From: an uncultured Gemmatimonadota bacterium
Lineage (GTDB): Bacteria; Gemmatimonadota; Gemmatimonadetes; Gemmatimonadales; Gemmatimonadaceae
Length of the DNA stretch: 64,000 bases
Direction of reading: 5' to 3'
Assembly: GCA_946478895.1 (NCBI GenBank)
Contig: CAMLDY010000004.1
Span: 5,396 to 69,395, forward strand
Made by a program: the position numbers and the translations under genes. Position 1 is the first letter of the stretch. Each line of letters starts with the position of its first letter. This document shows positions 9,555 to 18,997 of this stretch, in pieces. The notes below the pieces were generated by a model. It was not told where the DNA came from. It searched no databases and saw nothing but the letters and a program-made list of their open reading frames with translations.

Positions 9555-11150
9555 TCAGTAACCCGGATTCTGCACGAGCAGAGGATTGGTCTCGATCTGC
9601 GTCTGCGGGATCGGGAACAGGACCTTGAACGGCGCGTTCGACGTCTTGGCGTACCAGGTACCCGACGTGAACTTGCCAGCGCGAATCAGATCCTGACGGC
9701 GCTTGCCCTCCGCCGTGAGCTCGAACAGACGCTCATTCAGGATCGCATCGCGCACCTGCTGCTGGGTGAGACCCGCGGCAAGCGGTTGCGGCGGTGAGAA
9801 TACGCGGGCGCGGATGATGTTGATGTCCGCGATCGCTGCCGCCGTCTGACCAAGCTCGTTCTCGGCTTCGGCTCTGATCAGATACATCTCGCCGAGCCGG
9901 AACCACGCGTAGTCGTTCCCGGCGTCGTGGTTGACGTGATTCGGATCGAAGGGCCACTTGGCGATACGAACACCCTGGCCTTCGGTTGCCGCCGTCACGT
10001 CCGGAATGTTGGGATCGAAGAACAGCGGGTTGCCCTGACGGTCGTACGCCTGCTGCCCGGTGGCGAGGTTGACCTGGTTTCCGGCGAGGAAAATCAGCTT
10101 CGCGCGCTCGTCGTTGGGGTTGAACGCCGCGTAGGTATCCGCCAGCGTGGAGAAGCCGTTCCACGGAGCTTCGGCGCCGTTGTACTGATTGTAGTGCAGC
10201 GCGCGCATCAGGAAGTTGAGGCCGAGGTCGGTGACATTCACGTACTTCACCGCGAAGATGATCTCGGGTGAAGTGTTGTTGTCGGCCGTGAAGTTCTTCT
10301 GCCACCCGCAGCCCGGGCGACTGGTGCAACCCACTGAAGCGTCCGTCGCCAGCGAGTAGTGCCCGGACGTGATGACCGCGTTGGCGGCATCGAGGGCGTC
10401 CTGCCAGTGTGCCGTGCCCGGCTGCAGACCGGCCGCGGTGACCGTACCGGTGAAGACCTGCGCGTTCAGGTAGAGGCTGGCGAGCATTGCGTCGACGGCG
10501 CCCTGGGTAACGCGGCCGTTCATGTCCGCCGGCCACGTCGCCGGCAGATCAGGTCTCGCTTCCTTCAGCTCCTTCTCGATGAACTGGAATACTTCCGCCC
10601 TTGTGTTCTGCGCGCGCGGCTCGATCGAGACATCGGTCACAATCGGAACGCCACCGAACAGGTCCATCAGGAGGTAATAGTAGAACGCCCGCAACACCCT
10701 TAGCTCCGCCGTGACTGTCGGCTTGCTGGCGAAGTTGGTGTTGGCGATGCCGTTGAGCACGACGTTGGCGCGGGCGACACCCTGGAACAGGTTGGTCCAC
10801 GCCGAGTTGATGTTGTCGAGTCCGGCAGGGCTGTTCGGTGTAAATGTCTGGCGGTGAATGTCCAGCCATTTGCCGTTGTCGTACCAGTCCTGGCCGCGAG
10901 TCGGAACGATCATCTCGTCGGTGCTGATCTCCGAGATGTTGTAGTACTCGTCGTTTGTTGAGCGCAGCTGCGCGTATACCGACGCCAGTCCGCCGATCAC
11001 TTCGTCTTCGTTGCGATAGAAGTTCTCGGGTGTGATCGCGCTCGACGGAACTTCGGTGAGGTCCGTACATGCGGGCGCGAGCACGCAGAGCGCGACGATG
11101 CCCGCTGCGGCAAGTTTGGTTTTCATGAGTCGGGTGTTAGAAAGAGACAC
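9555..11150 (-). CDS. SusD/RagB-family outer-membrane lipoprotein
   Basis: 531 aa from GTG 11150, which has GGGAGG just upstream and overlaps the SusC stop by 14 bp. ATG 11126 is an alternative that would leave a 10-bp gap. The lipoprotein signal ends VLAPAC. The family start TEVPSSAITPENFY, the TPR-type helical core (ADINIIRARVF) and the C-terminal substrate-cap signature (FELTAEGKRRQDLIRAGKF) are all present, and length is typical. In Bacteroidota SusD forms the lid on the SusC barrel; the coupled gene order here implies the same pairing. Substrate is not readable, but nearby GH97 suggests an alpha-glucan. Confidence 0.95.
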   Translation of the reverse strand: MSLSNTRLMKTKLAAAGIVALCVLAPACTDLTEVPSSAITPENFYRNEDEVIGGLASVYAQLRSTNDEYYNISEISTDEMIVPTRGQDWYDNGKWLDIHRQTFTPNSPAGLDNINSAWTNLFQGVARANVVLNGIANTNFASKPTVTAELRVLRAFYYYLLMDLFGGVPIVTDVSIEPRAQNTRAEVFQFIEKELKEARPDLPATWPADMNGRVTQGAVDAMLASLYLNAQVFTGTVTAAGLQPGTAHWQDALDAANAVITSGHYSLATDASVGCTSRPGCGWQKNFTADNNTSPEIIFAVKYVNVTDLGLNFLMRALHYNQYNGAEAPWNGFSTLADTYAAFNPNDERAKLIFLAGNQVNLATGQQAYDRQGNPLFFDPNIPDVTAATEGQGVRIAKWPFDPNHVNHDAGNDYAWFRLGEMYLIRAEAENELGQTAAAIADINIIRARVFSPPQPLAAGLTQQQVRDAILNERLFELTAEGKRRQDLIRAGKFTSGTWYAKTSNAPFKVLFPIPQTQIETNPLLVQNPGY

Positions 11151-14100
11151 GGAGGCCTCCCGTAAATGTGCGGGGACGCGGATAGTGGAGATAGTCTATG
11201 CCGCGCGGAGCGATGCCCGGCAGCTGCGAGTGGACTTCGGGATCGTAGCCCGAGTACGGCGTCCACAGCGCGAGGTTGTCGCCCGAGATGTAAACGCGCG
11301 ACCCTCTGGCGATACCGGTGAAAGCCGGCATGTCGAAGGTGTAGCCGATGGTGATGTTCGCCAGACGGGTGAACGAGCCGTCCTCAATCCAGCGTGAGGA
11401 GTAGATCGCCGGCTCGGTGATCGCCGTCGGATCGTTGAGCGCCGACGCCAGGAAGTTCTTGTCCTGGAGCGCGTTGCCCTTCGTCGAGTACACCAGAGCG
11501 GTGTTGTTGAACACCTTCTGGCCGGCAACGCGGTTGATCAGCATGCTGAAATCGAAGCTCTTCCAGTTTCCGTTGGTATGGATACCCAGAGTGTACTTCG
11601 GATTTGCGTTGCCGAGCACCAGGAAGTCATCGCCGGTGATTCCGGCCGATGTCACGGTGCCGGCCAGCTCGCGGCTGGTCTCGCGGCCGCTGGCGTCACG
11701 GGTGACGGTGTAGTGGTTGAAAAGCTGCTGCCCGGCGGAATTCCATCCGGCGAAAACCGGCCCGTAGAACGTGCCGAGCGGCTCGCCCGGCACGATACGC
11801 TGGGTGAACTGGTTGGACTGGCCCTGGCCGCTGGCGAGAGCGTCGGGGATGAAAGTGCGCGCGCCAAGATCGACGACCTCGTTGTTGTCGTGCGAGAACG
11901 CGAAGCCGGCGTTCCAGGTGAACTGGCTGCGCTGCATTACGAGGCCGTCGAGCGAAAGCTCGATGCCCTTGTTGCGGATCTTGCCAATGTTCTCGAGACG
12001 GTCACCGACGACCGCCGGCTGCGGAACCTGCACCGTTAGCAGCAGGTCGTGGGTGTTTTTGACGTAGTACTCGAGGCTTCCGTTCAGGCGGTTGTTCAGG
12101 AAGCCGTAATCGAGAGCGACGTTGGTCTGCGCCGTTTCTTCCCACTTGAGGTCGGGATTGGCGTTGCGGATCGGCTGGACACCGGTCACCGGCTGGTCGC
12201 CGAATGCGTAACGGGAACCGCCGCTTGCGCCGAGCAGAATGAGCGAGGAGTACGGAGGCACCGCCGGGTTGCCCTGCTTGCCCCATCCGGCGCGCAGTCT
12301 CAGCTCGCTGAACGGGCCGGTACGCATGAAGCCTTCCTGGCTGAGACGCCAGGAGGCCGACACGGCCGGGAAGGTCGCCCACTTGTGATTGGCTCCGAAC
12401 TCCGACGCGCCGTCCTTTCTCAGCACGAAGGTCATGAAGTACTTCTCGGCCAATCCGAGATTCGCTCTGCCGAAGAACGACACGAGCCGGCTGTCGGTGC
12501 GAACCGCGTACGGCGGCTCGACGACGTTGCCGCTGCCGAGACTATTGAAAGTGAAGGCGTCGGTGAGGTAGTCGCGGGTCTGGACGCCGAATTCGTTGAT
12601 CGTGTTGCCGTTGAACTCGTAGCCGCCGACGATGTCGACTTCCTTCGAGTTCGAGAGCGACGGATGGAACGTGAGCAGGGTCTGCAGCTGCTTGGTCGTT
12701 TCGTCACGACTGGCGCGCTGCGCCAGGCCGTTGAAGCCGGCACCGACCGCGCTGGCGCGCGGCAGGTAGAAGTTGCGAGCGCCTTCGGTGCGATCGACAC
12801 CAATGTTGACGCGGGCCGTCAGGCTGGGGAACAGATCGTAGTCAGCCGACATGTTGCCGAGCGTGCGATCAGAGGTGCCCTTATCGAGAACCTGATTCGC
12901 CATCGCGACCGGGTTGCGGACCGACTGGGCGCCTGGTGCGATCTCGTAGTAGGTCGTGATTCCAGTCGCAGGGTCTGTAACCGTGATCGGGTGCGTCGGG
13001 TTGAAGTTCACCATGTTAATAAAAACACCGCCCTCGAAGCCGGTGTTTTCATTGAATGGCAGATAATCGTTGATGACATGCGCGCCCGTGAGATTGAGTC
13101 CCATGCGGAGCTTGCCATCGATGGCCTGGTGGGTGCCGTTCACGCGCGCCTGATAGCGCTTCATGCCGTTGGCGATCACCACGCCGTCCTGATCGAAGAA
13201 GTTCAGCGAAGCGCGGTACTGAGTGTTCGCCGAGCCGCCAGCAAATGACAGGTTGTGATTGATGGTCGCCGCGTGACGCATCAGCGCGTCTTCCCAGTTG
13301 GTATTCGCGGTGCCTTCACCTGCAAACGCACCAGGCACGTTGGCCTGGATGAAATCGCGGTACTGTTGTCCGCTCAACACGTCGAGCCGACGCGGATTCC
13401 ACGACGAGCCCGCAGAGAACTCGTACTCCATGCTCGGCCCGCCGGCGCTGCCCTTCTTGGTCTCGATGAGCACGACACCGTTAGCGGCGCGCGCACCATA
13501 GATCGCGGTGGCAGCGGCGTCCTTCAGGATGGTGATGTTGGCGATATCCGCCGGGTTGATGAGATTGAGCGGATTCCGCGGGAGCGGCGGATCACCACCG
13601 ATTCCGAATCCGCCGGGCTCCGTCTGATTGCCGGAGACCGCGACGCCGTCGATGACATAGAGCGGCTCGTTGCTGGCGCTGATCGAAGTACCGCCACGAA
13701 TCAGAATGTGCGCGCCCGCGCCCGGCTCACCGCTGTTCTGGGTGACCTGGACACCGGTGGCGCGACCTTCGATGAGGTTGGTGACGTTGGTCGGTACGGC
13801 GACCTTGGCCTGGTCCGCATCGATCGTCGCCACCGAACCGGTGATGGCAAGGCGTCGCTGCGTTCCATAGCCGGTGGTGACGACTTCCTCGAGGACCGCC
13901 GCCTGGCGGCTCATCGAGAAGATCACCGAAACGGATCCACCGTTCGGTACCGTGACGACCTGGACTGGTGCGCCGAATCCAATGTGGCGCGCTCTTACGG
14001 TCTGGGAGCCCGAGGGTACGCCGCCGATGGTGAAGGTACCATCAGAAGCCGTAACGGCGCCGCGTCTGGTGCCTTCGACGAAGACGCTGACATCCGGTAC

Positions 14101-14235
14101 AGGCGCCTGAGTCTCGGCATCGAGGACTCGGCCTGTGATGGTGCCTGTGGGTGGGACCGGGTTTTGTGCGCTGATCGGGATCGACCATAGAAGGCCGGCC
14201 ACCAGCGCCAGAGTGAGACGACGAACAGCTGCCAT
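11137..14235 (-). CDS. SusC/RagA-family TonB-linked outer-membrane transporter
   Basis: 1032 aa. Signal peptide (MAAVRRLTLALVAGLLWSI), then a carboxypeptidase-regulatory-like domain (about 30-115: GTITGRVLDAETQAPVPDVS), a TonB-box-like region (EEVVTTGYGTQRR), a plug domain (IEGRATGVQVTQ, EPLYVIDGVAV, ILKDAAATAIYGARAANG) and a 22-strand-type barrel ending in Phe (GGLRVSF). GGAGG lies 10 nt upstream of the ATG. It is the first gene of the operon with SusD and FG-GAP. Upstream are two palindromic elements (14468-14594 and 14812-14938) that could affect its promoter region. Confidence 0.95.
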   Translation of the reverse strand: MAAVRRLTLALVAGLLWSIPISAQNPVPPTGTITGRVLDAETQAPVPDVSVFVEGTRRGAVTASDGTFTIGGVPSGSQTVRARHIGFGAPVQVVTVPNGGSVSVIFSMSRQAAVLEEVVTTGYGTQRRLAITGSVATIDADQAKVAVPTNVTNLIEGRATGVQVTQNSGEPGAGAHILIRGGTSISASNEPLYVIDGVAVSGNQTEPGGFGIGGDPPLPRNPLNLINPADIANITILKDAAATAIYGARAANGVVLIETKKGSAGGPSMEYEFSAGSSWNPRRLDVLSGQQYRDFIQANVPGAFAGEGTANTNWEDALMRHAATINHNLSFAGGSANTQYRASLNFFDQDGVVIANGMKRYQARVNGTHQAIDGKLRMGLNLTGAHVINDYLPFNENTGFEGGVFINMVNFNPTHPITVTDPATGITTYYEIAPGAQSVRNPVAMANQVLDKGTSDRTLGNMSADYDLFPSLTARVNIGVDRTEGARNFYLPRASAVGAGFNGLAQRASRDETTKQLQTLLTFHPSLSNSKEVDIVGGYEFNGNTINEFGVQTRDYLTDAFTFNSLGSGNVVEPPYAVRTDSRLVSFFGRANLGLAEKYFMTFVLRKDGASEFGANHKWATFPAVSASWRLSQEGFMRTGPFSELRLRAGWGKQGNPAVPPYSSLILLGASGGSRYAFGDQPVTGVQPIRNANPDLKWEETAQTNVALDYGFLNNRLNGSLEYYVKNTHDLLLTVQVPQPAVVGDRLENIGKIRNKGIELSLDGLVMQRSQFTWNAGFAFSHDNNEVVDLGARTFIPDALASGQGQSNQFTQRIVPGEPLGTFYGPVFAGWNSAGQQLFNHYTVTRDASGRETSRELAGTVTSAGITGDDFLVLGNANPKYTLGIHTNGNWKSFDFSMLINRVAGQKVFNNTALVYSTKGNALQDKNFLASALNDPTAITEPAIYSSRWIEDGSFTRLANITIGYTFDMPAFTGIARGSRVYISGDNLALWTPYSGYDPEVHSQLPGIAPRGIDYLHYPRPRTFTGGLRVSF

Positions 14236-14467
14236 AACGGAGGTCCTCCACAGGGTGGTGAAGTGGGACTTTCGCCGCTTTCATGCTGCCCGCTCGGGAA
14301 TAGCCGAACCTCGTCGACTATCCATGTAAGCGGAATCGGCGAGGGTCTCCTGCGGCGAGCTAAACGCGTGGCCACTAAATGCTGTCGTGTTAAGGAATTG
14401 TCAAGATTCAACCCAGGCTCAGGGGAAGCCATGGGCTGTCAGGAATCAGACGCATCTTCGCCGGTAC

Positions 14468-14594
14468 GGCGGAGGAGGTCCTGCTTCGCTCGCGGACTTT
14501 GCTCGGGCGGAGCCCCTAACTGCGCTCGTTCGCTCTGCTCACTCGCGGGTCTCCTTGTCGCAAAGTCGGGCTCGCTGCGAGGACCTCCTCCGCC
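14468..14594. repeat. Palindromic intergenic element, family I
   Basis: Perfect 15-bp inverted termini (14468-14482 and 14580-14594; ggcggaggaggtcct), followed inward by a second weaker pairing containing ggactttgc and gcaaagtc. Centre of about 50 bp, no coding capacity. It sits in the 750-bp gap upstream of SusC. The DNA between this element and the next (14595-14811) shows only a small hairpin (gccgag/gctcggc near 14718) and no convincing gene. Confidence 0.7.
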
Positions 14595-14811
14595 TTCCCT
14601 CTGGGATCCGCGAGATACCTGACACTTTCGTCGCGCCTTGGGCCGCGCGTTGAATGTTGACCCGCGGTCACGCCGGCGAACTGCGGGGAATCAATCGCCT
14701 ACACGCGGGAGCGTGCCGAGCGGAGCTCGGCGCGCCCGTGCAAAAGGTTGCGCGATAAGCGGCCCGGGCCGGCGGAGCCAGCGGCCGCGTGAGTACGACC
14801 CCGTGCAGGGA

Positions 14812-14938
14812 GGTGACGGTGTCCTCATAGGGCCATCCGCAGCCAGCGCCGCCAAAGTTGTCATTCCGCGGCGCGGTGACGCGAAGCCGCAAGGCGAGCG
14901 GCAGGCGAGGACTCTGGCCCGAAGAGGACACCGTCACC
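14812..14938. repeat. Palindromic intergenic element, family J
   Basis: Perfect 15-bp inverted termini (14812-14826, ggtgacggtgtcctc, and 14924-14938), with a further inner pair gggcca/tggccc. It lies between the M3 peptidase stop and the SusC promoter region. Open frames crossing it on both strands are short and repeat-like and are not called as genes. Confidence 0.7.
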
Positions 14939-14986
14939 GACCGCCAACCGCGATGCCGAAGCAGCACGCGGCCGGCGGGAGTTAAG

Positions 14987-17158
14987 TCAAGGCGAAGTCG
15001 GGGGCTTCAGTCCGCGGGATTCGAGCAGTGCGTCGACACTCGGATCGCGGCCGCGGAACGCGCGATACATCGCCGCCGCGTCTTCGGTTCCACCGCGGGA
15101 CAGGACCATGTCGCGGAAGCGCTGGCCGTTCTCGCGAGTGAGACCGCCGTGCTCGCGGAACCACGCGTAAGCATCGTCATCGAGCACTTCGCTCCATGTG
15201 TACGCATAGTAGCCGGCGGAATAGCCGCCGTCCCAGATGTGCGAGAAGTACGTGCTGCGATAGCGCGGCGGGATCTCGGGCACCGCAACGTTGAATCGCT
15301 GGAGCGACGCGGCCTCGAAGGAATCGACGTCGGACGGAATCGTCCCGGGCGCCAGGGTGTGCCACGCGAAATCGAGCAGCGACGCCTCGAGCAGCTCGGT
15401 GAACGCGAAACCCTGATTGAAGGTCTGCGAATTCTTGATCTTCGCCACCAGCGCCGCGGGCATCGGCGCACCGGTCTGATAATGCTTGGCGTAGTTCGCG
15501 AACACCGTCGGGTCGAGTGCCCAGTGCTCGTTGAACTGCGACGGGAACTCCACGAAATCGCGCGGCACACTCGTCCCCGACAACGTCGGATACTCGACGT
15601 TGGAGAACATCCCGTGCAGCGCGTGACCGAACTCGTGGAACATGGTGGTCACATCGTCATACGTTAGCAGCGCCGGCTGACCGGGCGCGGGTTTCGTAAA
15701 ATTCGCGACGTTGTAAACCACCGGCTTCGTGCCCATCAGCTTCGATTGATCGACGAACTGATCCATCCACGCGCCGCCCTGCTTGTTGTCTCGCTTGAAG
15801 TAGTCAGCGTAGAAAAGCGCCAGCGGCTGACCATTCGCGTCGAACACCTCGAAGGTGCGGACATCCGGATGATAGACCGGAATGTCGTGACGCTCCCTGA
15901 AGGTGATGCCATAGAGCTTGTTGGCGGCGAAGAAAACGCCGTTCTGCAGCACGTTGTTAAGCTCGAAGTACGGCATGATCTGCGACTCATCGAGATCGTA
16001 CTTCGCCTTCCGCACCTGCTCGGCGTAGTACTGCCAGTCCCACGGCTGGAGCTTGAAACCGCCGCCCTGCGAGTCGATCAGCTTCTGCATGTCGGCGGCT
16101 TCCTCACGCGCTCGCCCAGTCGCGGCAGGAACCAAATCGGTCAACAGCTTGATGGCGTTCTCGGGAGTCTTCGCGCCCTGGGTCTCCAGCGCGTACGCCG
16201 CCCACGTCGGGTAGCCGAGCAGCTTCGCCTTCTCGGCGCGCAGCTCGGCCATCCGCTTGATGGTGTTCTTGGTGTCGTTGCTGTCGCCACGTGAGGTGCG
16301 CATGGTAGAGAGCTCGAACAGCTTCTGCCGCACCGCGCGATTGGTGAGCTCGGCCTGGGCCGGCTGCTGGGTGGTGTTCTGGAGCGGGAGCACCCACTTG
16401 CCGGTGAGACCGCGATCCTTTGCCGCCTCGGATGCCGTCTTGATCTCGTCGGCGGTCAGGCCGGCGAGGTCGGAGACATTGTCGACGACGAGCGCGCCCG
16501 CCTTGGTGCCGGCGAGAAGCTTCCGGGTGAACTCTGACGAAAGCTCCGACAGCTCCTTGTTCAGAGCGCGCATTCGAATCTTGTCCGCCTCGGACAGTCG
16601 GGCGCCCGCGCGCACGAAATCGCGATTGTAGCGTTCGACCAGTTCCTTCTGCTCGGGCGTCAGGTCACCTGCATTGCGCCGATCGTAGATGCTTTTCACC
16701 CGCTGGTACAGCTGGTCGTTCAGATAGATCGCGTCGTTGTGGGCGGCGAGCCTGGGCGCTTCGACTTCCTGAACGTGCTGCAGGGTGTCGTTGGTATTCG
16801 CGCCGTAGACGCCGCTGAACGCCTTAGCGACGCGGGTGAGGAGCGCGCCGCTCCGCTCCATCGCCACGATGGTGTTCTCGAAAGTCGGCGGCGCCGTCTG
16901 CTTCGCGATCGCATCGATCTCGGCGAGGTGTTGCCGCATCCCTTCGTCGAACGCGGGCTGGTAGTCCTCGTTGCGAATCAGGTCGAAGCGCGGAGCGTGG
17001 TACGGGAGGGTGCTCTCGACGAAGAACGGATTGCCGGAGCTGGGGGTCGAAGTCGCCGGCGCCTGGCCCGTGTTGGTCATAACGGTGGGGGGCGCGCAGG
17101 CGAGCGCGGTTGCAGAGATGAGAGTAGACAAAACGAGGCGGTGATTAGGCAGAGTCAT
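14987..17158 (-). CDS. M3-family zinc metallopeptidase (oligopeptidase A/Dcp type), lipoprotein
   Basis: 723 aa. The frame is open to 17371, but that extension reads through a family-A palindrome; ATG 17158 gives a clean lipoprotein signal (LISATALAC), so I use it. Zinc motif HEFGHALHGMFSNVEYPTL with the downstream FVEFPSQFNEHW fits the M3A family (HExxH plus distal Glu). Usual length is about 680-720 aa. It should cleave short peptides in the periplasm or at the inner face of the outer membrane. It is downstream of the lipoprotein at 17453-18310 but separated by a terminator and an A element, so it is probably its own transcript. Confidence 0.93.
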   Translation of the reverse strand: MTLPNHRLVLSTLISATALACAPPTVMTNTGQAPATSTPSSGNPFFVESTLPYHAPRFDLIRNEDYQPAFDEGMRQHLAEIDAIAKQTAPPTFENTIVAMERSGALLTRVAKAFSGVYGANTNDTLQHVQEVEAPRLAAHNDAIYLNDQLYQRVKSIYDRRNAGDLTPEQKELVERYNRDFVRAGARLSEADKIRMRALNKELSELSSEFTRKLLAGTKAGALVVDNVSDLAGLTADEIKTASEAAKDRGLTGKWVLPLQNTTQQPAQAELTNRAVRQKLFELSTMRTSRGDSNDTKNTIKRMAELRAEKAKLLGYPTWAAYALETQGAKTPENAIKLLTDLVPAATGRAREEAADMQKLIDSQGGGFKLQPWDWQYYAEQVRKAKYDLDESQIMPYFELNNVLQNGVFFAANKLYGITFRERHDIPVYHPDVRTFEVFDANGQPLALFYADYFKRDNKQGGAWMDQFVDQSKLMGTKPVVYNVANFTKPAPGQPALLTYDDVTTMFHEFGHALHGMFSNVEYPTLSGTSVPRDFVEFPSQFNEHWALDPTVFANYAKHYQTGAPMPAALVAKIKNSQTFNQGFAFTELLEASLLDFAWHTLAPGTIPSDVDSFEAASLQRFNVAVPEIPPRYRSTYFSHIWDGGYSAGYYAYTWSEVLDDDAYAWFREHGGLTRENGQRFRDMVLSRGGTEDAAAMYRAFRGRDPSVDALLESRGLKPPTSP

Positions 17159-17180
17159 TTTCGGAGTAGAAGCGTTACTG

Positions 17181-17331
17181 AAAACTACCAGCGGGGAGCA
17201 GTGAGCGGAGCGGCTGGCGGCACTGAGCATGTATTTGATAACTGCACGCGCGTCCGACGCGCGGCTTTTCATCCAACCATGGCTCGGAGCCGCCCGCTGC
17301 TCCGCCGATTGCCGCCAGCTGGTAGTCTTCC
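17181..17331. repeat. Palindromic intergenic element, family A, copy 1
   Basis: Inverted termini gaa(a/g)actaccagc at 17181 and its complement ending at 17331; 151 bp. Inner arms share gcggagcggctggcgg with copies at 45322 and 51120. It lies immediately upstream of the M3 peptidase start. Confidence 0.85.
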
Positions 17332-17400
17332 TTGATGCCTGTGATACCCGTGTGACTATAAGCTCGTTCAATCACGCTGGAATGGCGCCAGATGCGAGAA

Positions 17401-17436
17401 AAAAAAACGCCGCGGAGAATCCGCGGCGCTTTTTTG
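17401..17436. terminator. Bidirectional rho-independent terminator
   Basis: 8-bp perfect GC stem cgccgcgg/ccgcggcg around agaat, flanked by an A-run on the left and a T-run on the right, so it can terminate in both directions. It sits 17 bp after the stop of the minus-strand lipoprotein at 17453. Confidence 0.9.
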
Positions 17437-17452
17437 TTAACGATGATCCAAT

Positions 17453-18310
17453 CTACTGGCAGGAATCCACGGCATGGGTATCGAGGTGCAGCAGGCAAGT
17501 CATGCTGCCGATCTCGAGCGTGGGAGTGTTGGTACCGTCGAACGTGACGACGACCCGGCGCTTCACTTCCTTGCTGACGCTGCCGGTCGCGCCCTCTAGT
17601 GACGCAGTGTAGTCGACGCCGACGACAATGTTGCCGCTGAGCGGAATCTGGCTCGCTGCGTCGGGGCCGGGCATCACGACGTTGTTGACGGTGTCCGCGG
17701 CTATGCCCGCCAGACTTCTGATGCCGTCAAAACCGATATGCGTGACGGTGTCAGCGCCACTTCCGAGTCCGTTCCACTTGCGCTGCGGGCTCATGCTGAT
17801 GAGGCCGCTGACGGTGAGGTCCTGACTCCTGTGGATGCCGGCCGTCCAGAACAGATCGCGCTGGAAGTTTCCATCGATCTGCGCGTGGAAATTCACCGAT
17901 TCGACCTTGGTCGCGTCGAAGTTCTGCACGGTGTTGCCCTGCGCATCATAGAACGCGAACGATCTGGTGACGGTCATGCCGCCCTCGGTCGTCGCCGCGC
18001 AGCTGTAGCGGCCGTCGGCGTAGCTGCAGCTGGCCGAGATGCCGTTGAACGACGGCCTGGCCGAAGCGCCACCTGAGGTGACGACGTTGTAGCTCGGCGA
18101 TACCATGTTGAAGGATCCCGCGGCGGCAACGTTGTCGGTGAACCCGGTGATCTGCGAAGCGACGGCGTCGCCCGAAGTGGCGGCGATGTCGGCGTCGATG
18201 GTCTGGTCATCGAGGGTCGGCGGCGGGCCAGCGAGGTCGGTGCTGCAAGCAACTGCGCCAACCGCCAGAATCATCGCGGCGGCGGACAGCATTGGAGTTC
18301 TGAATCTCAT
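17453..18310 (-). CDS. Lipoprotein of unknown function
   Basis: 285 aa. ATG 18310 gives a lipoprotein signal (ILAVGAVAC); AAGGAG lies about 13 nt upstream. The frame is open further upstream, but that part is Arg/Pro-rich and runs into intergenic DNA. The mature part has beta-rich, Thr/Ser-rich sequence and a Cys pair (SCSYADGRYSCAA) that could form a disulphide. I recognise no family. It has its own terminator at 17401-17436. Confidence 0.75.
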   Translation of the reverse strand: MRFRTPMLSAAAMILAVGAVACSTDLAGPPPTLDDQTIDADIAATSGDAVASQITGFTDNVAAAGSFNMVSPSYNVVTSGGASARPSFNGISASCSYADGRYSCAATTEGGMTVTRSFAFYDAQGNTVQNFDATKVESVNFHAQIDGNFQRDLFWTAGIHRSQDLTVSGLISMSPQRKWNGLGSGADTVTHIGFDGIRSLAGIAADTVNNVVMPGPDAASQIPLSGNIVVGVDYTASLEGATGSVSKEVKRRVVVTFDGTNTPTLEIGSMTCLLHLDTHAVDSCQ

Positions 18311-18501
18311 AAAAAGGTGCGCTCCTTTGTGTGATGGCGCCGCGAACGGGCGGCTGCTATCAACACGAAGAAAACGGGGAAAAGAAACGGGGTTTTCCGG
18401 TGAGGAAGGAGGACCTTTTAGGGGAAAGGCTGAGATGGAGCTTTCGGGGTTCGATCGGGGTCGTCGAACTGGCAAAGGACGGGGCGAGACGTCACGGGTG
18501 A

Positions 18502-18693
18502 ACTTCAAAAGAACGGGTGCGAGTTGGTGAGTGGCATAGATGTCGGTGATGAGTTCACGACGTCGGGACGTTTCTAACCGGAGTACGGCACAAGCAGTAG
18601 CCTGAACGTGGAATGCAACCGGTGACGTCCCGACGTAGTGAACCGCAAACCGGCCACTACGCTACTGACATCTCGCACCCGTTCATTTGCAGT
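18502..18693. repeat. Palindromic intergenic element, family C, copy 1
   Basis: 192 bp. Outer arms are acttcaaaagaacgggtgcg and the complement ending gcagt at 18693; inner arms pair at cgacgtcgggacg and cgtcccgacgtag. It occupies most of the 430-bp gap 18311-18740 between two minus-strand genes. Nothing else is seen in that gap. Confidence 0.92.
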
Positions 18694-18740
18694 CTCGTCC
18701 GTGGCGCCCCGAACTCCGCGGACCGTCCCACCGGCGATGC

Positions 18741-18926
18741 CTATTCGTTGGGATCCCGCTCGAACCTCGCGTCCTTCTTCGTCCAGCGATGGATTTGATG
18801 GCAGGCGGGACATTCGATCGGGTCCATCTCCTCGATCGGCGAGGCCTCGAATGTCTGCGGATCCATCGCGTAACCCGTGTAAATCATCTTTCCTGTCTGC
18901 GGGCACTTGATCAGTATGCGGTTCAC
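18741..18926 (-). CDS. Small conserved zinc-ribbon-like protein
   Basis: 61 aa from a GTG start preceded by AGGGA. Two Cys motifs (KCPQTGK at about 8-14 and ECPACHQIH at about 38-46), aromatic and acidic spacing, and the C-terminal WTKKDA fit a family of small bacterial proteins with one CPxTG and one CPxC knuckle. Probably binds zinc. Function unknown. It lies 72 bp downstream of the multicopper oxidase on the same strand. Confidence 0.75.
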   Translation of the reverse strand: MNRILIKCPQTGKMIYTGYAMDPQTFEASPIEEMDPIECPACHQIHRWTKKDARFERDPNE

Positions 18927-18997
18927 ACTCCCTCGGACGCTCGGGCGGACGCCTGAGTGGTTGCAAGGAGGGTTCCGCAGGCCCCCGAAGCCGCGGA

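Noticed and set aside
12049..13248. 399-codon plus-strand frame
   Set aside because: Antisense to SusC, with no motif; the minus frame has plug and barrel signatures.
14858..15667. 269-codon plus-strand frame
   Set aside because: Starts inside palindrome J and then runs antisense to the M3 peptidase.
17159..17371. Longer N-terminus for the M3 peptidase
   Set aside because: The extension translates the family-A palindrome, and a clean lipoprotein signal begins at 17158.
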